Source of the DNA: an uncultured Bacteroidales bacterium
GTDB lineage: Bacteria > Bacteroidota > Bacteroidia > Bacteroidales > Muribaculaceae
Reading direction: 5' to 3'
Assembly (NCBI GenBank): GCA_900544535.1
Contig: UQVH01000015.1
Location: forward strand, 12,861-76,860
Length of the DNA: 64,000 nt
The notes beneath the pieces are model-generated. The model ran no database searches. It was not told the origin of the DNA and saw only the letters and a list, made by a program, of their open reading frames with translations. The position numbers were made by a program, and so were the translations under genes. How positions within the stretch are numbered: position 1 is the stretch's first letter; each line of letters opens with the position of its first letter. Below are positions 24,756-34,233 of this stretch, one piece after another.

Positions 24756-25484
24756 TTACCTGATTTCGACGTTCATGCCGGGGCGGTCGAGGCAGTAGCA
24801 GCGGGTGGGAATGCCGGCGGGGACGTAGGTGTTGAAGTCGCAGGCTTTCTGCGGCTCGCCCCAGAAGTGCATCGGGAAGAAGTTGTCGACCTTGACTTTC
24901 GTCAGGAAGATCTGTGCGCCTTTGGCGAAGTCGGAACCCATGCGGGCGTCGACCGGGAGCATGGCGATCTTGATTTCCGGAATCTCTTCGGCGATGCGGT
25001 TGACGATCTCCGTGAATTTCTCTTCGGCTTTGGCCACTTCGCGTGGGGTAGACTCGTCGCTCCAGTGCCAGTCATTGAGGTCGCCGGCGTGGAAGACGAC
25101 GCTGCCGTCAGCGAGTGTGATGGCGAAGCTGACGCCTGTGTCGGTCGATCCGTAGGCCTTGACCTTGGTTGTGCCGGGGATGCTGTCGATCACGTCGCCT
25201 GCCGACATCCATGCTACCGAGATGCCTTTCTTGGGAACAAGTTTGGAGAAGATGTCGTTGGCAAGTATATAGGTGCGCTTGCGGTCCTGAGCCAACTCGA
25301 AGATAGAGGTGTTGAAATGGTCAGGATGATGGTGGGAGACGAAGAAGAGAACCGGTTTCTCAGGTGAGTCGCGGAGAACCTTTTCAAGTTTTTTGTCGGG
25401 GTCTTTGTAGTAGTCAAAGATCATGACGGCTTCCGGTGTGGTAAGGGCGAAGCCACTGTGGTTGAGATATGTTACAGTAATCAT
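24756..25484 (-). CDS. Metallo-beta-lactamase-fold hydrolase
   Basis: 242 aa from the ATG at 25484 (MITVTYLNHSGFAL); an in-frame ATG at 25508 is possible. Metal-binding motif FFVSHHHPDHFNTSIF (H-x-H-x-D-H) is near residue 55, AGDLNDW near 135 supplies a further Asp, and FFPMHFWG near 205 the last His. The protein resembles the UlaG-like/beta-lactamase-superfamily-3 branch of hydrolases. It is cytoplasmic. The substrate is not predictable from sequence. It follows GH95 after an 87-bp gap. Confidence 0.85.
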   Translation of the reverse strand: MITVTYLNHSGFALTTPEAVMIFDYYKDPDKKLEKVLRDSPEKPVLFFVSHHHPDHFNTSIFELAQDRKRTYILANDIFSKLVPKKGISVAWMSAGDVIDSIPGTTKVKAYGSTDTGVSFAITLADGSVVFHAGDLNDWHWSDESTPREVAKAEEKFTEIVNRIAEEIPEIKIAMLPVDARMGSDFAKGAQIFLTKVKVDNFFPMHFWGEPQKACDFNTYVPAGIPTRCYCLDRPGMNVEIR

Positions 25485-25561
25485 GCTGGTGTTTGTTTTA
25501 AGCCGCACATTGGCGGCTGATGTATTTACTGAAACTATAACGCCACCGGAGGCCGCCGGGT

Positions 25562-25585
25562 TCAGCGGCCGTTAACGGCCGCTGA
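25562..25585. repeat. 24-bp perfect palindrome spanning the GH95 stop codon
   Basis: A gapless palindrome centred at 25573/25574 with core GGCCGTTAACGGCC; the TAA stop codon of the GH95 gene (25572-25574) is at its centre. A second imperfect GC-rich dyad (CCGGAGGCCGCCGG) follows within 20 bp. There is no T-run, so it is not a standard terminator. Confidence 0.8.
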
Positions 25586-28500
25586 TGAGGATCTTGCTGA
25601 CAGACTTGCCCTGACGGCGGATATAGATTCCCGGCTGCGGTTCGCCATTGACCTGACGGCCCTGGAGGTCATAGAGAAAGACAGGGACATCGGCCGGATC
25701 ATTGATTTCAGGTATGTCAATGCCGGTTGTGGCTGAGGAACTGAAAGTGATTGAGGCACCGTTGGGAATACCGGCGGGAATTGTTGCGATGTAGCTGTCG
25801 GTTTCCGGTTCATAGACGAGAGCTGATTCACGGCTCAGACGGGGCTGACCGTCGAAGCAGATAGTTTTGCTTCCCGCCGGGATGGTTGAACCGTGGAAAC
25901 GGATCTTCACTCCACTTTCGCGGATGGCGTTGTGGAGGCCGTCGGAAATTTTCACTCCGGTGATCTCTCCTTCTTCCCAGACAATGTCGACAGTAAAGTT
26001 GCCGACGGCCTTGAGTCCTTTGACCGAACCAGAGGGCCATGACGACGGAAGAGCGGGGAGAATGTCGATGACTCCGGAATAGCTCTGCATGAGCATCTCG
26101 CCGATGGCGGCGGAGATGCCGGCTCCGCCTTCAATCTGGAAGGTGTGTTTGCAGGTAGTACGCAGGTCAGGAGTGATGCGCTCTTTCATACCGTAGGCAA
26201 GCTGGCGCAGGGCAAGGTCGCCCTGGAGCGAACGGGCGTAGCAGCACATTTTCCAGGCGGTGTTCCAGGCGGCGTTTTCTCCGCCGTCGGTATCTCCGCG
26301 TTTGATGAGCGCTTTATAGGAACCTTCGAAATTGGTGCGGTCAGAGTCGTAAGGCGAGACTTGGGCAAGAGGATAGAGACACATCAGGTGTGAGAGGTGG
26401 CGGTGATCCGTGGCGCCGAGTGCGGTGCCTTTCCATTCGCACTGCTCGCCGTTGACAAGGTCAATGCCGTTGTACATGCGGTCTATGTAAGACTGACATT
26501 TGGCAGCCTCTTCAGTCTTGCCGAGGATGAGAGCTGCATCACGGGTGTTGCACAGGTGCTGGTAGACGAGCTGCTGGGCATGTACGGCCACTGTGGGGCC
26601 TCCTCCGATTTCGGGAGAATAAGTATTGGGAATTTCAAGGAGTCCGTCGTTGTCTGTATCCTTGAGATAGCCGAAATAGAATTTGGCGGCGCCGTAGAGG
26701 GTGTCGAAGAAGTCGGCGAGGAACCGGCGGTCCTGTGTGTAGAGATAGTGTTGCCATATGTGGGTGCAGTTCCAGGCAGCGGCTTCGGTGTATTCGCCGT
26801 TATAAGTCCCTGAGGCTCCGAAAGTGTTGGTTGCGAAGTGGTGGGTCCAGCCTCCGGTGCCGGCGACGAGTTTGTCGGCATAGCCTTTCCACTGTGTAGT
26901 TGCCATCTTGCGCAGATAATTGAGGAAGGGCATCTGGGCGGAGGAGATATTGGTGTTTTCAGCGGCCCAGTAGTTCATCTGGAGGTTGATGTTGGCGTGG
27001 AAGTCGCAGTTCCATTGCGGTCCGGTATTGGCCCAGATGCCCTGGAGGTTGCTCGGAAGTGCGAGATCGCCGCGTGATGAAGCGAGATTCAGATAACGGC
27101 CCATGGCGAAGAGTAGCATGTCGACCATGCGGCTCTGGTCGTCGGAATCAACGCCGGAGTCGGTGTAGAGACCTTCGTCATAGTGCTCTTTGAGCGTTTT
27201 GGTGGGCTGATTGTTGGTGGCATCGGTCAGGTCGAAGCGGGCGGCGTTGAAGAGCGGACTGTATTCGGCGATGTGATTGTTGTAGAGTGTCTGCCATCCG
27301 AGGGCTGCGGCGCTTTCAACGGTAGAGCGGACGCGGGCGGCAAGCTGATCGTCAGATTCGCCTGAATAGAAAGTGGAGGAGTCGATGTCGTAGTTTGTGC
27401 CTACGGCGAAAACCACGGTGATTTCATCGGCATCTGTGACGGTCACTTTGTCTCCGGAGGTTGAAATCTGGCCGCCGGACTGGAGGACCTTGAAGGTGAG
27501 ATTGAAGCGGATCTGACAGTTTGAGGTGTTGCCTGAGGTTGCGGAGACGAGGCCGTCGGAGCCTGAGCCGGAGAGGTCGGTTTCGAAGGAGTAGCTGAGT
27601 TTAGCGCCTCCGTCGGTTGTGAAGTGGAGAACACCGACATTGTTGGCACGGCTGACAAGATATTCGCGGGCGTAGATTTTCGTCTTGTCACCTGACGGCC
27701 AGCGGTTCATGGCCGAGGCCACTGCGGTGGTGAGATCAAGCTGGCGCAGAAAAGTACCGCCGTAAGCCGGTTTTTCGCCGTTTTGGCTGATTTTCAGCGC
27801 GCCGATCGGACAGTAGGTGCCTGTGCTGACATATTTATGGTCAGGGTCGGGGTTGGAATCATAGTTGGTTTTTTCGTTGATAAGTATGCCTTCAGTCTGG
27901 TGGCCTTCGATGGCTATACCGAGACGGCCGTTGCCGAGAAGGAAAATATTGCTGTAATTGGCACCATAGTTGCCGACATCAACAACATTTTTGCCGTAAC
28001 CTTCTTCGTTTGTCCAAAGGGTGAGTGGTTCGTCGGGAGTATATGATTTGGGATTGGAGCAAGAAATCATTGACTCCGGAAATGTCGGGGAAAGGGTGGT
28101 CTGCGGTACTTCGGCTGCTGACAGTTTACGTATGATTAGTTCTGAGGGAACACCGCTGACCGTGCGGACTGAGAGCATGTAGTAGCCTTTGACTGAGAGT
28201 GTGAAGCCGGTGGAGTTTCCTGATACAAGTTGTAGGGCCTGAGTCTGTGAGTTGCCGGAATCGGAGAATGAGGGCTGCGAGGCAACGCCGTAGGTTTTGT
28301 CGTCAAAGGAAAGGGCGCCGATGGCAACGGATTTTTTTGATGTGTTAATGGGTGTGGGATATTCAAATATCGCAGAAGCAGTCCCGGCATCCTCGACAAG
28401 GGTGATTTTCTTGGAGTCGATGACGGCTGTTACCGGTTTGGGTGGGTCAGGGGTCAGGAATTCCACTGAAATGGAGTTTTTGTCAGCGGAAAGAGTTGCA

Positions 28501-28838
28501 CGGAGTTTATATTTTGTACCTTGTGGTTGAATTTGTAAAGAGCCGGTAGCATCTTTTTTGAAAGTGAATGTCTGTCCGAGAGGCGATTTGTTCCAGTAAT
28601 CTTCCCATCCTTCGGCTCTATAAGTAGAACCTTTATATTCAAGTGTCCAGATATGGCCGTCGGTAAGGGTTCCGACATACTGATTATTGCCTGTCGGATA
28701 GAGCCTTCCGGCTTCGGCCGGATCTGCGTTCCATGTATTATGTTTTACAATAATGACATCGTCCTGTGCGGAAGCTGAGAATGAAACCAGAGATAATAGT
28801 AATGTGAATAGCAAAAATAGCGGTGGGCGTAGAAACAT
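25572..28838 (-). CDS. GH95 family alpha-L-fucosidase/galactosidase with T9SS-like tail
   Basis: 1088 aa, longer than typical GH95 (~750-850). The signal peptide is FLLFTLLLSLVSFSASAQ. Residues ~25-270 are an extra N-terminal beta-rich region. The GH95 part follows: NYSNIFLLGNGRLG, then SNLQGIWANTGPQWNCDF and HANINLQMNYW near residues 600-625, TYSPEIGGGP near 741 and DHRHLSHLMCLYP near 812, which are the catalytic blocks of this inverting family. The C-terminus (VFLYDLQGRQVNGE, PGIYIRR, KILISGR) is a type A sorting domain-like tail, so export by the T9SS encoded in this window is likely. GH95 enzymes release terminal fucose or galactose from mucin or xyloglucan glycans. Confidence 0.9.
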   Translation of the reverse strand: MFLRPPLFLLFTLLLSLVSFSASAQDDVIIVKHNTWNADPAEAGRLYPTGNNQYVGTLTDGHIWTLEYKGSTYRAEGWEDYWNKSPLGQTFTFKKDATGSLQIQPQGTKYKLRATLSADKNSISVEFLTPDPPKPVTAVIDSKKITLVEDAGTASAIFEYPTPINTSKKSVAIGALSFDDKTYGVASQPSFSDSGNSQTQALQLVSGNSTGFTLSVKGYYMLSVRTVSGVPSELIIRKLSAAEVPQTTLSPTFPESMISCSNPKSYTPDEPLTLWTNEEGYGKNVVDVGNYGANYSNIFLLGNGRLGIAIEGHQTEGILINEKTNYDSNPDPDHKYVSTGTYCPIGALKISQNGEKPAYGGTFLRQLDLTTAVASAMNRWPSGDKTKIYAREYLVSRANNVGVLHFTTDGGAKLSYSFETDLSGSGSDGLVSATSGNTSNCQIRFNLTFKVLQSGGQISTSGDKVTVTDADEITVVFAVGTNYDIDSSTFYSGESDDQLAARVRSTVESAAALGWQTLYNNHIAEYSPLFNAARFDLTDATNNQPTKTLKEHYDEGLYTDSGVDSDDQSRMVDMLLFAMGRYLNLASSRGDLALPSNLQGIWANTGPQWNCDFHANINLQMNYWAAENTNISSAQMPFLNYLRKMATTQWKGYADKLVAGTGGWTHHFATNTFGASGTYNGEYTEAAAWNCTHIWQHYLYTQDRRFLADFFDTLYGAAKFYFGYLKDTDNDGLLEIPNTYSPEIGGGPTVAVHAQQLVYQHLCNTRDAALILGKTEEAAKCQSYIDRMYNGIDLVNGEQCEWKGTALGATDHRHLSHLMCLYPLAQVSPYDSDRTNFEGSYKALIKRGDTDGGENAAWNTAWKMCCYARSLQGDLALRQLAYGMKERITPDLRTTCKHTFQIEGGAGISAAIGEMLMQSYSGVIDILPALPSSWPSGSVKGLKAVGNFTVDIVWEEGEITGVKISDGLHNAIRESGVKIRFHGSTIPAGSKTICFDGQPRLSRESALVYEPETDSYIATIPAGIPNGASITFSSSATTGIDIPEINDPADVPVFLYDLQGRQVNGEPQPGIYIRRQGKSVSKILISGR

Positions 28839-28964
28839 GATGAGAATGAATGTTTAAGGTAAGTAGAATAAATGATTATCGTTAGTGATTGTAGAGTTGA
28901 AACGATTGGTTTGTAGAGGAAGAAGGAAGGTGGAGAGGAGAAGAAAGGAATGCAGAGTGGCGGA

Positions 28965-29897
28965 TCAGTGTCGGTAGCGTTTGAGTAGGCCGTCTTCGAA
29001 AACGAGATATATACCGTTTTCATAAAGCCAGACTTCGCGGAGATAGGAGTTGTCGGCTCCGCGGTCGACTTCGCGTGGCGCTCCGATGGCGAGGCGGCAT
29101 TCCTCGCGTGTCATGTCAAGGGCCACACGGCCGTTGATGATATTTTCCCATACGGCATCGGTGATGGCCGGATAGCGGAGGCGTGGATCGGTGAACGAAA
29201 ACAGCGCCGAGAAGGAACGCGGGGTGTGGCCGCGCGGACCGGGATGGAGGAAGATGCGGGCCGATTGTCCCTTGAGATCTGTGAATGAGACTTTGATCGG
29301 GTAGATGTCGTTGCCGGGAGTGACAGAGTCGACATTGATCTCGACAAACTGACGGCCGTTGACCGAATTGTCGGCATCGTCGCGCCAGGTGCGGGTCATA
29401 ACATAGAGTTTCCGGCCACGGAGCAGGGAATCGGCATGAGCGACGAGGCTTTCCTGGATCGTGAACGGAACAGAGAGGGTCTCCTGAGCCTCGACCGAGG
29501 CAAGAGGACGGTTGATACGGTAGACGAAACGGCGTCCGTCGTCAGCGGCGAAAGTGATGTCGGTTACCGAAGTTCCGACAATAGAGGGGGCTTCGCGGAC
29601 GTCGACAAAGTTCAGAATCTTGCCTCCGAGAGAGTCGTAGGGCGATGCCGTGGCTCCGAAAATCAGACGTATCTTGTTGTCGGTGACATAAAACCTTTTC
29701 CCCGGCTTCCACTCGCGGAGGGGACTGTCGGCCACAGGGGCCAGAAAAGAGTCCTCCGGAGTGGAAGTGATGTTTTCACGGCGCACATCGCGCTCAGAAA
29801 CTTTAGGAGTATATTCCACTCCTGTGAAGCAGCTGTGAAGAGCGATAGAGAGCAATGTGACGGAGATGAAAAGCGGGAGCCGGGTCAGTGGTTTCAT
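28965..29897 (-). CDS. Lipoprotein with SmpA/OmlA-like C-terminal region
   Basis: 310 aa. The signal peptide ends in the lipobox LLSIALHSCFTG. The N-terminal two thirds contain several beta strands (KRFYVTDNKIRLIFG and later IKVSFTDLKGQSARIFLHPG). The end shows ALDMTREECRLAIGAPREV and EVWLYENGIYLVFEDGLLKR, which resembles the SmpA/OmlA fold used in envelope-assembly lipoproteins. No function can be assigned. It lies 29 bp after the prolyl oligopeptidase gene and is probably co-transcribed with it. Confidence 0.72.
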   Translation of the reverse strand: MKPLTRLPLFISVTLLSIALHSCFTGVEYTPKVSERDVRRENITSTPEDSFLAPVADSPLREWKPGKRFYVTDNKIRLIFGATASPYDSLGGKILNFVDVREAPSIVGTSVTDITFAADDGRRFVYRINRPLASVEAQETLSVPFTIQESLVAHADSLLRGRKLYVMTRTWRDDADNSVNGRQFVEINVDSVTPGNDIYPIKVSFTDLKGQSARIFLHPGPRGHTPRSFSALFSFTDPRLRYPAITDAVWENIINGRVALDMTREECRLAIGAPREVDRGADNSYLREVWLYENGIYLVFEDGLLKRYRH

Positions 29898-29926
29898 TAT
29901 AAGGGATAGGGGATCTGTTCAGTTGG

Positions 29927-32056
29927 TTATTTGGGCTCGATGCCGAGGTTGTGGAACATGAAAGAATACATGTCCGTGTACTCTTCGAGCACCTTTGCGA
30001 TCGGTTTGCCTGCGCCGTGACCAGCCTTGGAGTCGATGCGGATCAGTTTGGGGGCCTCGCCGGTGTCGGCAGCCTGGAGGGCGGCGGCATATTTGAACGA
30101 GTGGGCGGGGACTACACGGTCGTCATGGTCGGCTGTGGTGATGAGGATGGCCGGGTAGGGGGTGCCGTCGTTGCGGATGGTGTGGAGAGGCGAATAACCG
30201 AGTAGATATTTGGCCATTTCGGGCGAGTCGGCGCTGGTGCCGTAGTCGGAAGCCCAGTTCCAGCCGATGGTGAAGAGATGGTAGCGCATCATGTCCATCA
30301 CACCGACGCGGGGGATTGCGACTTTGAAGAGGTCGGGGCGCATGTTGACAGTGGCTCCGACGAGCAGACCGCCGTTGCTGCCGCCTTCGATGGTAAGGTA
30401 GTCAGGAGAAGTCCAGCCTTCCTTGCAGAGGTATTCGGCTGCGGCGATGAAGTCGTTGAACACGTTGAGTTTGTTCATCTTCGTTCCGGCCTGGTGCCAC
30501 TCCTCGCCGTATTCCGAACCGCCGCGGAGGTTGGCCTGGGCGTAGATCACACCGTTTTCAAGCAGTGCGAGACGGTTGGCGGAGAATCCGGGAGTGAGCG
30601 AGACGTTGAAGCCGCCGTAGCCGTAGAGATAGACGGGGTTCTTGCCGTTGCGTTCGAGACCTTTCTTGTAGGTGAGGAACATCGGTACTTTCGTACCGTC
30701 AGCCGAGGGGTAGAACACCTGTTCGGTGACGTAGTCGCCGAGATCCACGCCGTTGATCTCGGCCTGGAAGATGAGTTTGCTTTCGCCGGTGGCCATGTCG
30801 TAGGAATACTGGGCGGAAGGTGCGGTAAAGGAAGAGAAGCTGTAATAAACTTCGCCGGGATGCTTGCGTTCGGTGTAGACACCTACCGAGCCATAGCCGG
30901 GGAGCTTGATGTCAGACTCTTTCTTGCCGTTGATGTCAAAAATTGCCACCTGGTTGGCCGCGTCTTTCTCGTAGGTGAGGAAGAGTTTGTCGCCTGAGAA
31001 CTGGGCCGCTGTCAGCACACCGTCGGCTTCGGGGACAAGTTCTTTCCAGTTTTCGATCGAGGGATTGGCGAGATCGGCTGTCATGAGGCGGTTCTTGGGA
31101 GCGCCGTATGAGGTCAGGATATAGATCTTGTTGTCGATGACGTCGATGATCTGGTTTGTGTAGTCCTGAGTCGGGGCCATATCGGTCCAGGCTCCGTTCT
31201 TGCGGACCTTGACAGCGTTGCCTACTCCGGCTCCGCCGACGTGAATGAACGTGACGGGCTGCGACTCGGCAACCTGGGCGGTGTGGAAGTGGAAGGGATG
31301 TGAGGGATCGCTGAATGCGATTGTGTCCTCGCTCTGCGGAGTGCCGAGTTTATGATAGTAGACCTGATGGTTCTGGTTGGCGTTGGAGAATTCCTTGCCT
31401 TCTTCGGGAGTGGGGTAGGCACTGTAATAGAAGCCGTCGCCGTCCCAGGCAGCATCGGTGAACTTGCCCCAGAGAATGTGGTCGGGGAGGAGTTCTTTGG
31501 TCTTGGTGTCCATCACGAAGATTTCGGTCCAGTCGGAACCGCTGCGGCTGATGGTATAGGCCGTGTATTTTCCGTCTTTCGACTGGAAGACGCCTGTGAG
31601 GGCCACGGTGCCGTCATCGCTGAGTTTGTTGGGATCAAGGAAAACTTCTCGCTCGGAGCTGTCTACGGTCGGTTTGCGGTAGAGAATCGACTGATTTTTC
31701 AGGCCGTCGTTTTCAAAGAAGTAGAACATACCGTCGTTCTCTCGATAGGTCATGCCGCGCTTGACGTAGTTGTTGAGTTCGGTCAGACGGGCGTTGATTT
31801 TCGATCGGAAAGGAATTTTGGAGAGATAGTCCTCCGTCACCTTGTTTTCGGCTTCGACCCAGCGGAGGGTTTCGGCGGCGGTGTCGTTTTCGAGCGGACG
31901 GTAAGGGTCGGGGACTGCCATACCGAAGATCGTGTCGACGGTATTGTCAGAGGGAGCTTCCGGATAGGAGGGCTTTTTCTGATCTGAACATCCGGCCAAT
32001 GTGCCTAAAGCCAAAGTTGTCATAGCGGCGTAAGCTAAATTTCGGGAACTTGACAT
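29927..32056 (-). CDS. Prolyl oligopeptidase family (S9A) lipoprotein
   Basis: 709 aa. The signal peptide ends in a lipobox (LGTLAGCSDQ), so the enzyme is membrane-anchored in the periplasm or at the surface. Residues ~40-430 are the seven-bladed propeller that gates substrate access. The alpha/beta-hydrolase domain carries the catalytic triad: Ser in IEGGSNGGLLVG (near 558), Asp in TADHDDRVVPAH (near 645) and His in KAGHGAGKP (near 678). It cleaves peptides after proline. It stands downstream of the SusCD operon but has its own promoter at 32116-32123. Confidence 0.93.
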   Translation of the reverse strand: MSSSRNLAYAAMTTLALGTLAGCSDQKKPSYPEAPSDNTVDTIFGMAVPDPYRPLENDTAAETLRWVEAENKVTEDYLSKIPFRSKINARLTELNNYVKRGMTYRENDGMFYFFENDGLKNQSILYRKPTVDSSEREVFLDPNKLSDDGTVALTGVFQSKDGKYTAYTISRSGSDWTEIFVMDTKTKELLPDHILWGKFTDAAWDGDGFYYSAYPTPEEGKEFSNANQNHQVYYHKLGTPQSEDTIAFSDPSHPFHFHTAQVAESQPVTFIHVGGAGVGNAVKVRKNGAWTDMAPTQDYTNQIIDVIDNKIYILTSYGAPKNRLMTADLANPSIENWKELVPEADGVLTAAQFSGDKLFLTYEKDAANQVAIFDINGKKESDIKLPGYGSVGVYTERKHPGEVYYSFSSFTAPSAQYSYDMATGESKLIFQAEINGVDLGDYVTEQVFYPSADGTKVPMFLTYKKGLERNGKNPVYLYGYGGFNVSLTPGFSANRLALLENGVIYAQANLRGGSEYGEEWHQAGTKMNKLNVFNDFIAAAEYLCKEGWTSPDYLTIEGGSNGGLLVGATVNMRPDLFKVAIPRVGVMDMMRYHLFTIGWNWASDYGTSADSPEMAKYLLGYSPLHTIRNDGTPYPAILITTADHDDRVVPAHSFKYAAALQAADTGEAPKLIRIDSKAGHGAGKPIAKVLEEYTDMYSFMFHNLGIEPK

Positions 32057-32115
32057 GGTGTTTTGATGGGTGATGATTTTCGGTTAAAATTATGGCTTTT
32101 GTGATAGCCTTTCCG

Positions 32116-32123
32116 CAAATGTA
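32116..32123 (-). promoter_or_regulatory. Promoter -7 box of the prolyl oligopeptidase gene
   Basis: TACATTTG on the minus strand, leader about 54 nt. The -33 TTTG is not clear. Confidence 0.5.
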
Positions 32124-32170
32124 CGACTTAATTTTCAATCCGACACCCAATATTGGATTTTTTAATAGAT

Positions 32171-32207
32171 AAAAAGTCCGGCTGTCATGTGAAAAAATGA
32201 CAACCGG
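32171..32207 (-). terminator. Terminator of the SusCD operon
   Basis: On the minus strand a stem CCGG-x-TGTCAT/ATGACA-x-CCGG (32178-32188 with 32197-32207, 10 pairs and one mismatch, 8-nt loop) is followed by ACTTTTTATC. It lies about 55 nt beyond the stop of the 32260-34227 gene. Confidence 0.7.
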
Positions 32208-32259
32208 GCATATTTTTATGACGAATGCGATGTGACGCGGCCGTTTTTTGAGGATGGCC

Positions 32260-34227
32260 TTATTTCAGATTTATATTCAGCGTTGTGTTGACGGGACGCA
32301 TACACACGGAGTTGTCGCAGCACTGATAGGTCAGCTCGCAGACGGCATCGCTGTCGGAATCACCTGTGATCCGCTGGATGAAACGGCAGAGACCTTTGTA
32401 GTAGGTGGTGGCGTTCTTTGACGGATCGACGGCCGGATAACTCATCGGTCCGTCGGCCTTGACGCCGTCGGGGAGAGTGAGTTTGATTTCGGTCGGGATG
32501 AAGGGATCAGACTCGTCGACATTGGCATAGAGGTGGAATCCGGGATGTATGTTGAGAGTGATGACGATGTCGCGTGTACCGTCAGGGTTTCTGACAAGTT
32601 CTGCTTTTGCGGCCACAGGATTCTGACGGTCGGTCGCGGCTTGCGGTGTGTCTGTCGGAGCGGCATCGGGTCTGACTGAAGTTTTTTCATCAGGGCCGGC
32701 CGCAGAGGTGCTGGCTTTGGTCAGTACCGAATAGTCATTGCCTGGAATATTGGTATCCTGTGTGTTGACAAGCCAGAGCCATCCTCCGGATTCGGTGAAG
32801 AAGAGGCGGTCGCGGTTAGCGGTGAACCATTGGCGCCATTCGGCGGGTGTGGCGAAGCGGCAGAGAGTGTATCGTCCGAGGATTGCGGAGGCCTTTGCGG
32901 CGTCTTTTCCGCCACGGTCAAGCATGTCTATGCAGGTTTCCAGCAGACGGATGTCATTGTTGGCTATTCCGAGCGAGCGAACATCCTCGTCGATGTCAAG
33001 ACGATAGGGCGTCTCTGCGGCGGGACGGAACCAGGGTGCGTTGCGGTCGTAGTAACGGTTGTATTCTTCTATTTCCTCTCCGAAAATATGGAAAAGATCC
33101 GGCTCCCGCTGTCGGATGAAGTCGGCATAGGGTGTGGGCTGCGGTTTGCGCTGAGGCGGAATCGACATATATGCCGAGTCGGCGAGGGTCAGCGGCTGTC
33201 CGGCCGCAAGTTTGGCTTTGACGGCCTTCTGTCCGCTGTCGACCTTGAGATAGAAATTCATTCGGGCCTTGTTTTCGGTATCCCAGGCCGTACGGGCAAT
33301 CTCTCCTTTTGCATGAGTGATGCTGCTTCGGGTGGCCATCTCGTCGTTGTCCTTACGCGCTATGATATGGCAAGGGCCGAGTTCGGCCATGTAGATTATG
33401 GCGTTGGCGAGAGCGGCACGTCCTGCGTCTGTAAGTCCTGACGGTGATGCTCCGAAGCCCCAGTGGAAGAAGTTGGCGTGACGTCCTATGGCCACGGCGT
33501 CGATACTTTTCGACGATACTCCGCCGGATATGATTTCCGCTTCGGGCGAATCCTCATATCCCCAGGGTCGGCAGACGAGACCGATTCGGATTTCGGGGTC
33601 ATCAGTATAGTTGAGTTTCTGCACGGTCCACATTTCTACCGAATCAGGCACCTGCTCGCCGTAGAGTTCTGCAAATTCTATTGCCCCGGCTGGTACCGGG
33701 TTGATTTCCGCGATAATATTTACCTTGTAGGGACCTTTGAAAATCGGATGGTCTTTTTTCCAGCGCATAGCCTTATTCTGGAGGCAAAGGCAGTACCAGT
33801 CGTTTTTACTTCCGGAACCGGCCCTGATGGCGGCGCTTGCATCGGCTATGCTGACTGTCGGACGGTCGAATCTTTCAGGCAGCATTCTTACAACAGGACG
33901 GCCATTTGAGTCGGCAGTGACACTGTAAGGTTTCGGACGGCCGTCGAAGACAGTGACGTCGTAATTGTCGGACATTGCGGCCTGATAGTCCGCGGCGTCG
34001 ATTGATTTTACTTTTTTGAAGCGCGAGCGAAGGAAACGGGTGAAGTCTGCTGCACGCTCTTTGGCTGAGGCCGCGAGCTTGGCTGAATCGCCGGAAAGCC
34101 CCATCACGACACCGCGGTTTGGCGATCCGCCGACATAGAGGACAGATATATTATGCTTTGCAGCCATCCTGCAAGGAAGCAGAATGGCGGCAAGGCAAAG
34201 GGTCAGAATCAGAGTTCTTGTTCTCAT
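32260..34227 (-). CDS. Secreted protein with ThuA-like region and C-terminal DsbD-alpha-like domain
   Basis: 655 aa with signal peptide. Residues ~25-285 contain NISVLYVGGSPNRGVV, NYDVTVFDGRP and AIGRHANFFHWGFGASP followed by TDAGRAALANAIIYM. These suggest a class I glutamine amidotransferase-like/ThuA-type fold, but this is a weak match. A central region (290-500) has no recognised family. The last ~120 residues resemble the N-terminal periplasmic domain of DsbD: DIVITLNIHPGFHLYANV, LPDGVKADGPMSYP and CELTYQCCDNSVCMRPVN with clustered cysteines. It follows SusD by 6 bp and closes the SusCD operon. A role in the SusCD-imported substrate or in thiol chemistry is inference. Confidence 0.65.
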   Translation of the reverse strand: MRTRTLILTLCLAAILLPCRMAAKHNISVLYVGGSPNRGVVMGLSGDSAKLAASAKERAADFTRFLRSRFKKVKSIDAADYQAAMSDNYDVTVFDGRPKPYSVTADSNGRPVVRMLPERFDRPTVSIADASAAIRAGSGSKNDWYCLCLQNKAMRWKKDHPIFKGPYKVNIIAEINPVPAGAIEFAELYGEQVPDSVEMWTVQKLNYTDDPEIRIGLVCRPWGYEDSPEAEIISGGVSSKSIDAVAIGRHANFFHWGFGASPSGLTDAGRAALANAIIYMAELGPCHIIARKDNDEMATRSSITHAKGEIARTAWDTENKARMNFYLKVDSGQKAVKAKLAAGQPLTLADSAYMSIPPQRKPQPTPYADFIRQREPDLFHIFGEEIEEYNRYYDRNAPWFRPAAETPYRLDIDEDVRSLGIANNDIRLLETCIDMLDRGGKDAAKASAILGRYTLCRFATPAEWRQWFTANRDRLFFTESGGWLWLVNTQDTNIPGNDYSVLTKASTSAAGPDEKTSVRPDAAPTDTPQAATDRQNPVAAKAELVRNPDGTRDIVITLNIHPGFHLYANVDESDPFIPTEIKLTLPDGVKADGPMSYPAVDPSKNATTYYKGLCRFIQRITGDSDSDAVCELTYQCCDNSVCMRPVNTTLNINLK

Positions 34228-34233
34228 TGCAGA

